This document shows, in pieces, positions 17,482-24,922 of a stretch of 34,870 nucleotides of DNA (positions are counted from its first letter, which is position 1; the number at the start of each line of letters is the position of its first letter). The notes beneath the pieces were generated by a model. The model saw only the letters and a program-made list of their open reading frames with translations. It was not told where the DNA came from and ran no database searches. The position numbers and the translations under genes are program-made. Source of the DNA: Gammaproteobacteria bacterium UBA7803 (lineage in GTDB: Bacteria > Pseudomonadota > Gammaproteobacteria > Pseudomonadales > Azotimanducaceae); the NCBI GenBank assembly GCA_002480525.1, contig DLCH01000055.1, positions 26,260-61,129 of the forward strand, read 5' to 3'.

Positions 17482-18504
17482 ATGAAAGCCTTCTTCCATC
17501 CCGCCCAGAGCCGCCACATTCCGCGCAGCTACCTGTCCCGCGGGCAGATGCGCACCCCCCTGGAGATCCCGGAACGTACCGAGCAGATACTCGCCGGCCT
17601 GGAGGCGCTGGGCGTCGGCGTCGCCGAGCCGGCCGACCACGGCCGCGGCCCCATCGAGCGCGTGCACGACGCCGGTTACCTGGAGTTCCTGGAAACCTGC
17701 CACGCCCGCTGGAAGGACGTGGAGGAGGACTGGGGCGACGAGGTCATGTCCAACGTCTACGTGCGTGCCGGCAGCCGGCCCCGCGGCCTGCTGGCGGAAG
17801 CGGCCTGGTACCTGGCCGACGGGAGCTGCCCGGTGGGCGAGCACACCTGGAACGCCGCCTACTGGTCCGCCCAGAGCGCCCTGTCGGCCGCGGACGCTCT
17901 GCTCGACGGCGACCGGATCGCCTACGCGGTGTGCCGGCCGCCGGGCCACCACGCCCGCCGCGACGCCGCCGGGGGGTTCTGCTACCTGAACAACGCCGCC
18001 ATCGCCGCCGAGGCGCTGAAGTCGCGCTTCGAGCGCATCGCCATCCTCGACCCGGACATGCATCACGGCCAGGGCATCCAGGAGATCTTCTGGGAGCGCA
18101 GCGACGTGCTGTACGTGTCGATCCATGGCGATCCCACCAACTTCTATCCGGTGATGACCGGCCACGAGGACGAACGCGGCGGCGGCGCCGGCGAGGGCTT
18201 CAACGTCAACCTGCCGATGCCCCACGGCTCTCCCGAATCCGTGTTCTTCGACCGGCTGGAGCAGGCCCGGAAGGTCATCGACGACTTCGACCCGGACGCG
18301 GTGATCCTCACCCTCGGCTTCGACATCTACGAGAAGGATCCCCAGGCCAAGGTCGCCGTCACCGGCGACGGCTTCCGCCGCATCGGCGCCGCCGCCGCCG
18401 GCTTCGGCAAACCGCTGCTGGTGGTGCAGGAGGGCGGCTACTATCTGGAAGGCCTGAAAGACAACACCCGGCAGTTCTTCGCCGGCGTCGAATCCGCGAC
18501 CTGA
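17482..18504 (+). CDS. Histone deacetylase-like / acetylpolyamine amidohydrolase
   Basis: This is a 340-residue zinc amidohydrolase of the HDAC superfamily. The active-site pair is His156-His157 in RPPGHHARRDAAGGFCYLNN. Zinc ligands are Asp192 and His194 in DPDMHHGQG and Asp281 in TLGFDIYEKDP, and the transition-state tyrosine is Tyr320 in EGGYY. All are present, so the enzyme should be active. The pattern fits bacterial acetylpolyamine amidohydrolases and class II-like deacylases; it would remove acetyl or acyl groups from amines or lysines. It is the second gene of a sulfotransferase operon and lies about 2.5 kb from the Pat-like acetyltransferase fusion, which makes protein deacetylation worth considering. 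A REP pair follows its stop. Confidence 0.9.
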   Translation: MKAFFHPAQSRHIPRSYLSRGQMRTPLEIPERTEQILAGLEALGVGVAEPADHGRGPIERVHDAGYLEFLETCHARWKDVEEDWGDEVMSNVYVRAGSRPRGLLAEAAWYLADGSCPVGEHTWNAAYWSAQSALSAADALLDGDRIAYAVCRPPGHHARRDAAGGFCYLNNAAIAAEALKSRFERIAILDPDMHHGQGIQEIFWERSDVLYVSIHGDPTNFYPVMTGHEDERGGGAGEGFNVNLPMPHGSPESVFFDRLEQARKVIDDFDPDAVILTLGFDIYEKDPQAKVAVTGDGFRRIGAAAAGFGKPLLVVQEGGYYLEGLKDNTRQFFAGVESAT

Positions 18505-18526
18505 CCCAAACGGTTGCCCTGCCCCC

Positions 18527-18596
18527 GTAGGAGCGATCTCCAGATCGCGAATCCGTGCACGGTCGAATGGACTCGCGGTCAGGAGATCGCTCCCAC
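18527..18596. repeat. REP pair 1 (GTAG-type, imperfect inverted pair)
   Basis: Two 26-bp arms (18527-18552 and 18571-18596) face each other, with 22 of 26 positions matching. The left arm starts GTAGGAGCGATCT and folds on itself (GCGATCT-CC-AGATCGC); the right arm reads GTGGGAGCGATCTCCTGACC on the minus strand. The GTAG head plus hairpin is the hallmark of REP elements mobilised by RAYT transposases, as in Pseudomonas and the SMAG repeats of Stenotrophomonas. It lies 22 bp after the HDAC-like stop. Confidence 0.85.
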
Positions 18597-18621
18597 ATCA
18601 CACGATGTCCCCTTCCCGCCT

Positions 18622-18684
18622 GTAGGAGCGCCCTCCCGGGCGCGATCGCGGCCGAAAGCATCGCGCCCGGGAGGGCGCTCCTAC
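18622..18684. repeat. REP pair 2 (perfect 25-bp inverted pair)
   Basis: The arm at 18622-18646 is repeated perfectly in inverse orientation at 18660-18684 around a 13-nt loop. Each arm starts GTAGGAGCG and contains its own hairpin (GCGCCC-TCCC-GGGCGC). The stem differs from pair 1 but with compensating changes. The final CTAC provides the stop codon (TAG on the minus strand) of the ybaK-like gene. It may act as a bidirectional transcript end for the converging genes. Confidence 0.9.
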
Positions 18685-19157
18685 GGAAGCTTCGCCACGT
18701 CGGCGACCTCCCCGCCCGTCAACGCCTCGAGCTGCGCCGGCGTCATCCGGAACACGGCATTGGGCGTGCCGGCGGCGGCCCAGATCTCCGGCAGCGCCAG
18801 CAGATCCCGATCCAGCAGCGTCCGGATCGGCGCCGGATGGCCCACGGGCGCCACGCCGCCGATGGCGTAGCCGGTGTGCTCGCGGACGAAGTCCGCATCG
18901 GCCCGGCCGATGGGCTGGCCGAGCACGGCCGCCACCCGGGCTTCGTCTACCCGGTTGGTGCCGGAGGCGATCACCAGCACCGGCGCGCCGTCCGCCTGAC
19001 GGAACACCAGCGACTTGGCGATGGCGGCCACCGGGCAGCCGATGGCGGCGGCCGCGTCCGCGGCGGACCGGGTGCTCTCCTCGAACTCGAGGACCCGATA
19101 CCCGGGCCCGAGGTGATCCTGGACCCGCAGGGCGGTTTTCGCGGTGGCCGGCTTCAA
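18681..19157 (-). CDS. YbaK/ProX-type aminoacyl-tRNA deacylase
   Basis: The protein is about 158 residues, close to the usual length of the YbaK/EbsC family. These are trans-editing enzymes that hydrolyse mischarged Cys- or Ala-tRNA. Typical segments are LEFEESTRSAADAAAAIGC, VAAIAKSLVFRQADG (with the conserved Lys) and VREHTGYAIGGVAPVGH. The start is taken as TTG at 19157, behind GGGAG with a 5-base gap; the GTG at 19214 would leave only 11 bp to the divergent gene and adds residues unlike the family. The stop codon and last base pairs lie in a REP arm, so the C-terminus (VADVAKLP) may have been set by that insertion. The start is the least certain point. Confidence 0.82.
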   Translation of the reverse strand: MKPATAKTALRVQDHLGPGYRVLEFEESTRSAADAAAAIGCPVAAIAKSLVFRQADGAPVLVIASGTNRVDEARVAAVLGQPIGRADADFVREHTGYAIGGVAPVGHPAPIRTLLDRDLLALPEIWAAAGTPNAVFRMTPAQLEALTGGEVADVAKLP

Positions 19158-19225
19158 GTTCGCTCCCGGTGACGCCGAAGGGACGGCCACGTATTGTAAG
19201 CGCTCACCGCGCACGAGGACTCACC

Positions 19226-20074
19226 GTGAAAGCTCTGCTCCTTCCGCTGCTGCTGCTGAGCGGCGCCACCGCCCAGGCCACCGACTCCGGCCTGCCGCCG
19301 AACTGGACCGAGCCGATGGCCCCCGTCGAGCTGTTCGACGGCGTCTACTGGGTCGGCACCGAGGGGCTCGGCGCGTACCTGTTCACCAGCGACGACGGCC
19401 ACGTGCTGCTGGACGTGGGCATGCCCCAGAGCGCCGGCGACGTCATGGCGAGCATCGAGTCCTTCGGCTTCGCCGTGGAGGACATCCGCTACCTGCTCAA
19501 CACCCAGGCCCACTTCGACCACTCGGGCGGGCTGGCCGCCGTGAAGGCCGCCAGCGGTGCGGCGATGCTGGCCAGCGAGGGCGACCGCTACTCGCTGGAG
19601 GAAGGCGTCTACGAGGGCTGGGAATCCCGTCAGGAGTTCGACTTCCCGCCGGTGGCCGTGGACCGGGTCCTCGAAGACGGCGAGGTGGTGCGGGTCGGCG
19701 ACGTGACGCTGACCGCCGTGATGACGCCGGGGCATTCGCCCGGGTGCACGAGCTGGGCCTTCACCGCGCGCCAGGGCGACGCCGAATACCGGGCGCTGGT
19801 GTTCTGCTCGGCGTCGGTGGCGGCCAACCGCCTGGCGCCGGACCCCCAGTATCCGGGGATCGTCGAGGACTACCGGAAGACCTTCGAGCGCATGAAGGAT
19901 CTCGACGTCGACGTGTGGCTCGCGCCCCATGCGGAGCAGTTCGATCTCCACGCCAAGCTGGCCGCGCGGACGGCGGGCAACCCGCTGGCGTTCGTCGACC
20001 CCGGGGAAAAGGATCGGCACATGGCGGAATTCGAGCGGGACTTCGAGGCGGCGCTTGCCGCCCAACAGCCCTGA
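19226..20074 (+). CDS. Subclass B3 metallo-beta-lactamase-like protein, Gln at zinc site 1
   Basis: The 282-residue secreted protein has a signal peptide (MKALLLPLLLLSGATAQA, cut near 18). The metal motif is TQAHFDHSGG: Gln94, His96, Asp98 and His99 stand where B3 enzymes have His/Gln116, His118, Asp120 and His121. His170 (TPGHSPGCTSW) and His235 (LAPH) complete the site, and Ser195/Ser197 match Ser221/Ser223 of L1. The YPGIVEDYRKTFERM helix is also typical of B3. Gln at the first position recalls GOB-type enzymes. Beta-lactam hydrolysis is likely but not proven, as some B3-like proteins are lactonases. The start is GTG at 19226 behind GAGGA; it shares a 68-bp gap with the divergent ybaK-like gene. 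Confidence 0.87.
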   Translation: MKALLLPLLLLSGATAQATDSGLPPNWTEPMAPVELFDGVYWVGTEGLGAYLFTSDDGHVLLDVGMPQSAGDVMASIESFGFAVEDIRYLLNTQAHFDHSGGLAAVKAASGAAMLASEGDRYSLEEGVYEGWESRQEFDFPPVAVDRVLEDGEVVRVGDVTLTAVMTPGHSPGCTSWAFTARQGDAEYRALVFCSASVAANRLAPDPQYPGIVEDYRKTFERMKDLDVDVWLAPHAEQFDLHAKLAARTAGNPLAFVDPGEKDRHMAEFERDFEAALAAQQP

Positions 20075-20099
20075 CCGCGCCGCCGATCCTTAAGGACCG

Positions 20100-20426
20100 C
20101 CGTCCGTAGGCGTACAGGGTCACCCGGTCGGCCCGGCCCGCGGCCCGGCGCAGGCGCCGCTCGTCCGGCAGGCCGAGGTCGATCCAGTGCAGAATCCGCC
20201 CGGTGGCGTCCCGCTGCCAGAGATCGGGTTCGTCGTCGGTGGAGATGCCCCGGCCGAACTCCAGGCCCTCGGCGGCATTCAGCGCGAAGGCGAGCAGCCG
20301 CAGCATCAGCCGCGGCTCCGTCTCCGAGGGATGGCGCGCCAGGGTGAGCTCGTGATCCGCGTAGTAGCCACGGTCGATGTCGGCGACCTGGACGGCCGCC
20401 TTGTAGATCGTGGCCTTCAGCGCCAC
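20100..20426 (-). pseudogene. yaeQ: yaeQ, 3'-truncated
   Basis: From the GTG at 20426 the protein matches YaeQ well for about 108 residues: MALKATIYKAAVQVADIDRG, LARHPSETEPRLMLRLLAF, ISTDDEPDLWQRD, then GRADRVTLYAYG. Intact YaeQ is about 180 residues and continues from this YTYG-like point with about 70 more. Here similarity stops at about 20100, and the frame runs on without resemblance through DNA antisense to the beta-lactamase-like gene until 19761. The 3' part is therefore lost, most simply by a deletion or insertion that brought in the neighbouring gene. A 10-bp palindrome TCCTTAAGGA (20087-20096) sits at the junction. It begins 7 bp after the yghU stop, with GAGG overlapping that stop, so it is still the second gene of that operon. 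Confidence 0.8.
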
Positions 20427-20433
20427 GGCCGCC

Positions 20434-21291
20434 TCAATCTTCCGGGATGTCCGCCGCGCTGTGCCGTTCCCGGACCTGCTTGTCCTCCTGGCCCCAGGTG
20501 CGGTTCACCTTGCGGCCCCGGCGCACGGCGGGCCGCTGCTCGATGTCGGCCATCCAGCGGCGCACGTGGGTATAGGACTCGACGTCGAGGAACTCGCCGG
20601 CCTCGTAGAGCTTGCCCTGGGCCAGCGCGCCGTACCACGGGAAGGTCGCCATGTCGGCGATGGTGTAGTCGTCGCCGATCAGGAATTTCCGGTCGGCGAG
20701 ATTGCGGTTCAGCACGTCGAGCTGACGTTTCGCCTCCATGGTGTAGCGGTCGATGGGGTACTTCCACTTCTTCGGCGCGTAGGCATAGAAGTGCCCGAAG
20801 CCGCCGCCGAGGTAAGGCGCGCTGCCCATCAGCCACATCAGCCAGGAGTAGGTCTCGGCCCGGGGGCCGGGCTCGGTGGGCAGGAACTCGCCGAACTTCT
20901 CCGCGAGATACAGCAGGATGGCGCCCGACTCGAACACCCGGATCGGTTCCGGGCCGCTGCGGTCCACCATCGCCGGGATCTTCGAGTTCGGATTCACTTC
21001 GACGAAGCCGCTGCCGAACTGGTCCCCTTCGCCGATGTTGATCAGCCAGGCATCGTACTCGGCACCCTCGTGACCCAGCGCCAGCAGCTCTTCCAGCATC
21101 ACCGTGACTTTCACGCCGTTCGGCGTGGCCAGGGAATAGAGCTGAATGGGATGCTCGCCCACCGGCAGCGCCTTCTCGTGGGTCGGACCCGCGACGGGAC
21201 GGTTGATGCTGGCGAAACGGCCGCCGCTCTCTGACTCCCACTGCCAGACCTTCGGCGGCTGATACTCCTGGTTGTCGTTGCTGTCGGACAC
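20434..21291 (-). CDS. yghU: Glutathione transferase YghU (disulfide-bond reductase type)
   Basis: The 285-residue protein is very close in pattern to E. coli YghU (288 residues). Shared segments include YQPPKVWQWESESGGRFASI, NRPVAGPTHEKALPVGEHP, YSLATPNGVKVTVMLEELLA, FVEVNPNSKIPAM, and FLGG-like YLGGGFGHFYAYAP. YghU is an Nu-class GST that binds two glutathiones and reduces disulfides and organic peroxides. The start is taken as GTG at 21291 (MSDSNDNQEYQPP), which gives the E. coli-like N-terminus and a 7-base gap from AGGGG. An ATG two codons upstream is too close to that site, and the frame open to 21537 has no family match. The broken yaeQ follows. The 264-bp gap to the propeller gene should hold divergent promoters; I see no clear hexamers. 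Confidence 0.92.
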   Translation of the reverse strand: MSDSNDNQEYQPPKVWQWESESGGRFASINRPVAGPTHEKALPVGEHPIQLYSLATPNGVKVTVMLEELLALGHEGAEYDAWLINIGEGDQFGSGFVEVNPNSKIPAMVDRSGPEPIRVFESGAILLYLAEKFGEFLPTEPGPRAETYSWLMWLMGSAPYLGGGFGHFYAYAPKKWKYPIDRYTMEAKRQLDVLNRNLADRKFLIGDDYTIADMATFPWYGALAQGKLYEAGEFLDVESYTHVRRWMADIEQRPAVRRGRKVNRTWGQEDKQVRERHSAADIPED

Positions 21292-21555
21292 GTCCATCCC
21301 CCTGGTTGTCTTGCTGATCAGCCCGTCGCTGCCGGGCGGCGAAGCGGAACTGTGTTGCGCCCGCGCCCGCCAGTCAACTCGGCGGGCGCCACGTCCGACA
21401 GGACGCCCCGCCAATACCCGCCTCCTCGGTCGACCCACCAGGATTCCATCGACGCGCCGACCACCACGCATGTGCACCCCGTTTGCCCAGGATACGTCGG
21501 TGGCGACGCGCAGTGATAGGATCACTCGGAACGCCATCGAGTGAGGGGAGATGGT

Positions 21556-24021
21556 TTGCTGCGCTCGCCCGAACGACTTTCCAGGGCTATGGCCTTATGG
21601 GCCATCTGCACGCTAATGACCTCCTGCGGGGGCGGGGGCGGGGGTGGGGGCGGAAGCGGCCCCTCGCCCACAACACCGACCACCCCATCTCCGCCGCCTG
21701 CGCCGGCGCTTTCCTACGCGGCAACGTCCGCACACGTCGCCAGCGCGTCCGAGATCACCGACCTCGTCTCAGTGGACGACGGCGCACACGTCTACCTGAT
21801 CGCCAGCGGCGGCGTGAGGAACGATTAGCGTATCGACCATCTGATCCTCGATCAGCCAAGCGGCGCGTTCGACGCCACCAGCGACTTCGTCCGCATTGCC
21901 AATCCCATGGACATCGCATACGCGGCCGCCACGGACGAGATCATGGTGCTGGCCCGAGAGCCCACCCGCGTGGAACGATTCAGCCGGGATGCGGCCTCCG
22001 GCGCTCTGACCCGGATCGATTCGTTCGTGCTGGAGAACGAGGGCCTCGCGGATCTTGCGTTCCTGCGCGCCGAGTATTCGCCGGACGGCCTGAATGCTTA
22101 TCTCTGGGCAGGCACCGACTACACCATTCTGCCCCTGGATCTGCGCACTGCTGCCACTCGAGCCATGACGACGGTTGAATCCGACGGCGCGTTCTCCAAC
22201 GCCAATGAACTGGGGTTCTCGGCCGACGGCCGGCACATCTACGCGGGACGCGACTACATCGACGTCTTCGAACGCGACCCGACGGACGGATCACTCACCC
22301 CTTCCGGCCGGTTCGCCGAGGAACAGGACCATCCGGGACCACTCACCAATCTGGATGACGTCTACGCCATTCAAAGCAGCAGCGACGGCGCCTTCCTCTA
22401 TGTACTCGCCACGGTCGGTCTCGACGCCGATCCCGGCCAGGCCCGGGCTTCGGTGGCCGTGCTGTCCCGCGACTCCGGCACCGGCGCGTTGAGCTACGTC
22501 GACGCCGCGGCCTACAGCGACTCGAGCAACACCGGTGCGCGATCGACGGACCTGCATCTTTCCAATGATGGCGGGGACCTGTACCTGTCGGAATTCCTTC
22601 TCGACCTCTATCCGAATGGCATCGAGAACCGGCGCACAGCACTCCTGCGTATTCCGGTGGCCGCGCCCGGCGCCCTTGGCGCGCCGCAATCCATAGAAAT
22701 CCGGTCCGGCAGCGTCGCCGGCCTGGAGGTTCGTCCGATACTCGGCGGCGATCGGGTCCTGGCGTTCCAGGGCGGGCTGCTTCAGCGATTCGACCTCGAC
22801 GCAGCCGGCAATGGCCTGATCGCAGGCCCCCGAATCCTGCTCGATCCCCAGGAAATCCACAGCATCGCCGGCGTCGAAGAACTCGTCCCCGTACCGGGCT
22901 CCGATCTCGTCGTCGTCCGATCGCAACCGTTCGACAGCACCGATGACTACGTCACCACGCTACGCCTCGATTCTGCAACCGGCTCTCTCACCGCGATCGA
23001 TTCCCAGTCTCTGCTCGGTAACGGTCGTGACACCAGTTCCACCGCCGTCACGCCGGATGGCAGACACATTTATGCCGCACGCTCGATCGTCGACCTGTGG
23101 CGGGTCGACCTCGACCCGGCCACCGGCCGGATGGAGCCCTTGCAGCCGGACCCCTACGTCCACGATTTCACCGGCTACTACACCGAGTCCGTCACGGTTT
23201 CCGGAGACGGGAAACACGTCTACGTTCCGGTACAGGTCATCAACGCGCAGCAGTTCAATCAGAGCACCGCCGGCATCCTGGCGTTCGAACGCGACGCGAC
23301 GACAGGCGAGCTGACACTGATCGAAGCCATCGACTCCAGATCCGTGAGCGGCGGCCGGGCAAAGCGAGGGATACTCAGACTGATTCTGTCCAGAGATGGT
23401 GAATTCGGGTATCTCCTGAACCGCTTCTCGGAGGAGATCCAGATCTATGCGCGGGACCCGGGCACCGGCGAACTGAGTTTCCGTTCTGCCCTGGCGGACT
23501 TCGAGCAGGCCATCGGCCAGCAGCAGCTGTCAGGACTATGGGAAGCCTCCGATGCGGTCATCTCGAGCGACGACCGTCATCTGTACGTCAGCGCCGACGA
23601 GATCTATGTGGCTGTCAATTCCCGGGGTTACGCGACCAATACCGTGTCCATGATGGTTTTCGAGCGGAATCTCTCCGACGGCTCCCTCACTCTGGTGCAG
23701 CAGCTCGAACGCGATGGGGACGACGCCGCGGGCAATCCGGTAAACGTCGGCGGCGGCGCCAGGTCGGTCTCTCTGTCGGCGGACGGCAACCGACTGCTCA
23801 TGGTCACTCAGGCGACCCGGACGCCAAACGAGCATGTCAGACAGAGCGGCCGCCGAATCGACGTGTTCGACGTCGGCACGGACGGCCGTCTCAGCCATGC
23901 CGCGGACTTCAGCGGTTCGGCCGCCGGCCCCGGCGTCCGGGCGGCCATGTTCCAGGGCAACCAGCGAATCATCGTCGGCAACGTGCCCGAAGGCAGCGTA
24001 CAGGTGTTCGAAGAACGGTAG
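21556..24021 (+). pseudogene. Lactonase-type beta-propeller lipoprotein interrupted by in-frame TAG
   Basis: The gene encodes a lipoprotein signal (MLRSPERLSRAMALWAICTL then MTSC), a glycine run directly after the Cys, a Pro/Thr linker and then a long propeller of the 6-phosphogluconolactonase-like type. Blade repeats of the form SADGRHIYAG...VFERDPTDGSLT recur through the protein. At 21826-21828 (codon 91) a TAG stops translation, yet the same frame continues without gap to 24021, and the residues on both sides (GVRND, RIDHLILDQPSGAFD) fit one propeller strand. It is read as a nonsense mutation. A restart at ATG 21907 has no ribosome binding site and would lack the signal. The start is TTG at 21556 behind GAGGGGAG; GTG at 21541 is an alternative. 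Codon use looks less GC-biased than in neighbouring genes. Confidence 0.8.
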
Positions 24022-24096
24022 CGGGCAAGCCGGAATCGGATCCAGCCGGTCAACGGCAACACCGGCGCACGCGGGATCAGCCTGCAGACCGCCGAC

Positions 24097-24861
24097 TCAA
24101 TCGTGATTCCACCAGGGCGTATCGGAGAACGAGCGCAGGTCCAGCTCGAATGTCCAGGTGGAGCGGTGCTGGCGGGCCAGGTGCAGGTAGGTGTCGGCGA
24201 TGCGGTCCGGCTTCAGCAGGCCGTCGTGGGCGCCGCGGGTCTCCCGGAGCTGCTGGAATCGCTCCGGGCCGAGCATCCGGCCGAGGGTATCCGGCGCGTC
24301 CACGGCGCCGTCGACGACGACGTGGCAGACGTGAACGCCCTGCGGGCCGAACTCCGCGTTCAGCGTCTGGCACAGCATCCGCCGCCCGCCCATGGCCGCG
24401 GCGTGGGAATGCTGCCCGGCGTTGCCGCGCACCGCTGCAGTGGCCGAGGTGACGATCAGCGTGCCGTGACCGCGCTCCGCCATCAGCGGCAGCAGGCAGG
24501 ACGCGAGCCGGAACAGGCCGAACGCGCCCAGACGCCAGCCGGTCTCGAAGGCTTTGTAGCTGGTGTCGGCCAGCGCCCGGTCGCCGATCTGCGCGCCGAG
24601 GTTGTAGATCGCCACCTCGATGGGGCCGATGTCGGCCTCCACCGCGGCGACGCGTTCCTCGATGGCGTCCGGCTCCACGGCGTTCAACAGGAATCCGGAC
24701 GCCGCGCCGCCGCGCTCGCGGATGCCGCCGACCAGGGCGTCGAGCCCTTCCCGGTCGCTGCGCCGGCACAGCACCGAGTGATAGCCGGCGTCGGCGAAGC
24801 GGCTGCCGACGGTGCCGCCGATGCCGGCGCCCGCGCCGATGACCAGACAGACGGGATGCAT
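24097..24861 (-). CDS. SDR-fold protein lacking the usual catalytic residues
   Basis: The 254-residue protein is of short-chain dehydrogenase/reductase fold. The cofactor loop is VIGAGAGIGGTVGSRFADAG (residues 7-26) and the NNAG-like strand is AIYNLGAQIG. At the active site, where SDRs have Ser, then YxxxK, the sequence is SATAAVRGNAGQHSHAAAMG. In alignment by eye the Tyr falls on His153 and the Lys on Met157, and the usual Ser on Ala140 or the adjacent Ser139. The protein may therefore bind NAD(P) without classical dehydrogenase chemistry, or use a different mechanism. It is divergent from the MFS gene at 24923 with a 61-bp shared gap. A role linked to that carrier's substrate is possible but unproven. 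Confidence 0.82.
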   Translation of the reverse strand: MHPVCLVIGAGAGIGGTVGSRFADAGYHSVLCRRSDREGLDALVGGIRERGGAASGFLLNAVEPDAIEERVAAVEADIGPIEVAIYNLGAQIGDRALADTSYKAFETGWRLGAFGLFRLASCLLPLMAERGHGTLIVTSATAAVRGNAGQHSHAAAMGGRRMLCQTLNAEFGPQGVHVCHVVVDGAVDAPDTLGRMLGPERFQQLRETRGAHDGLLKPDRIADTYLHLARQHRSTWTFELDLRSFSDTPWWNHD

Positions 24862-24922
24862 GGCGTTCTCCTCCTGGCGGATCGTTGCAGGATACTATGC
24901 CGGTTCCGGGGGGAGGACGGTC

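Noticed and set aside
18527..18684. A short CRISPR-like array
   Set aside because: The repeats are inverted and self-complementary, spacers are unequal, and no cas genes are present; REP pairs explain the structure.
19761..20099. The open continuation of yaeQ to a 221-codon protein
   Set aside because: The last 113 codons are antisense to the beta-lactamase-like gene and do not resemble YaeQ; the gene is better called truncated.
21907..24021. An independent gene starting at ATG 21907
   Set aside because: There is no ribosome binding site or signal peptide, and the frame joins the upstream half without a shift, so it is one broken gene.
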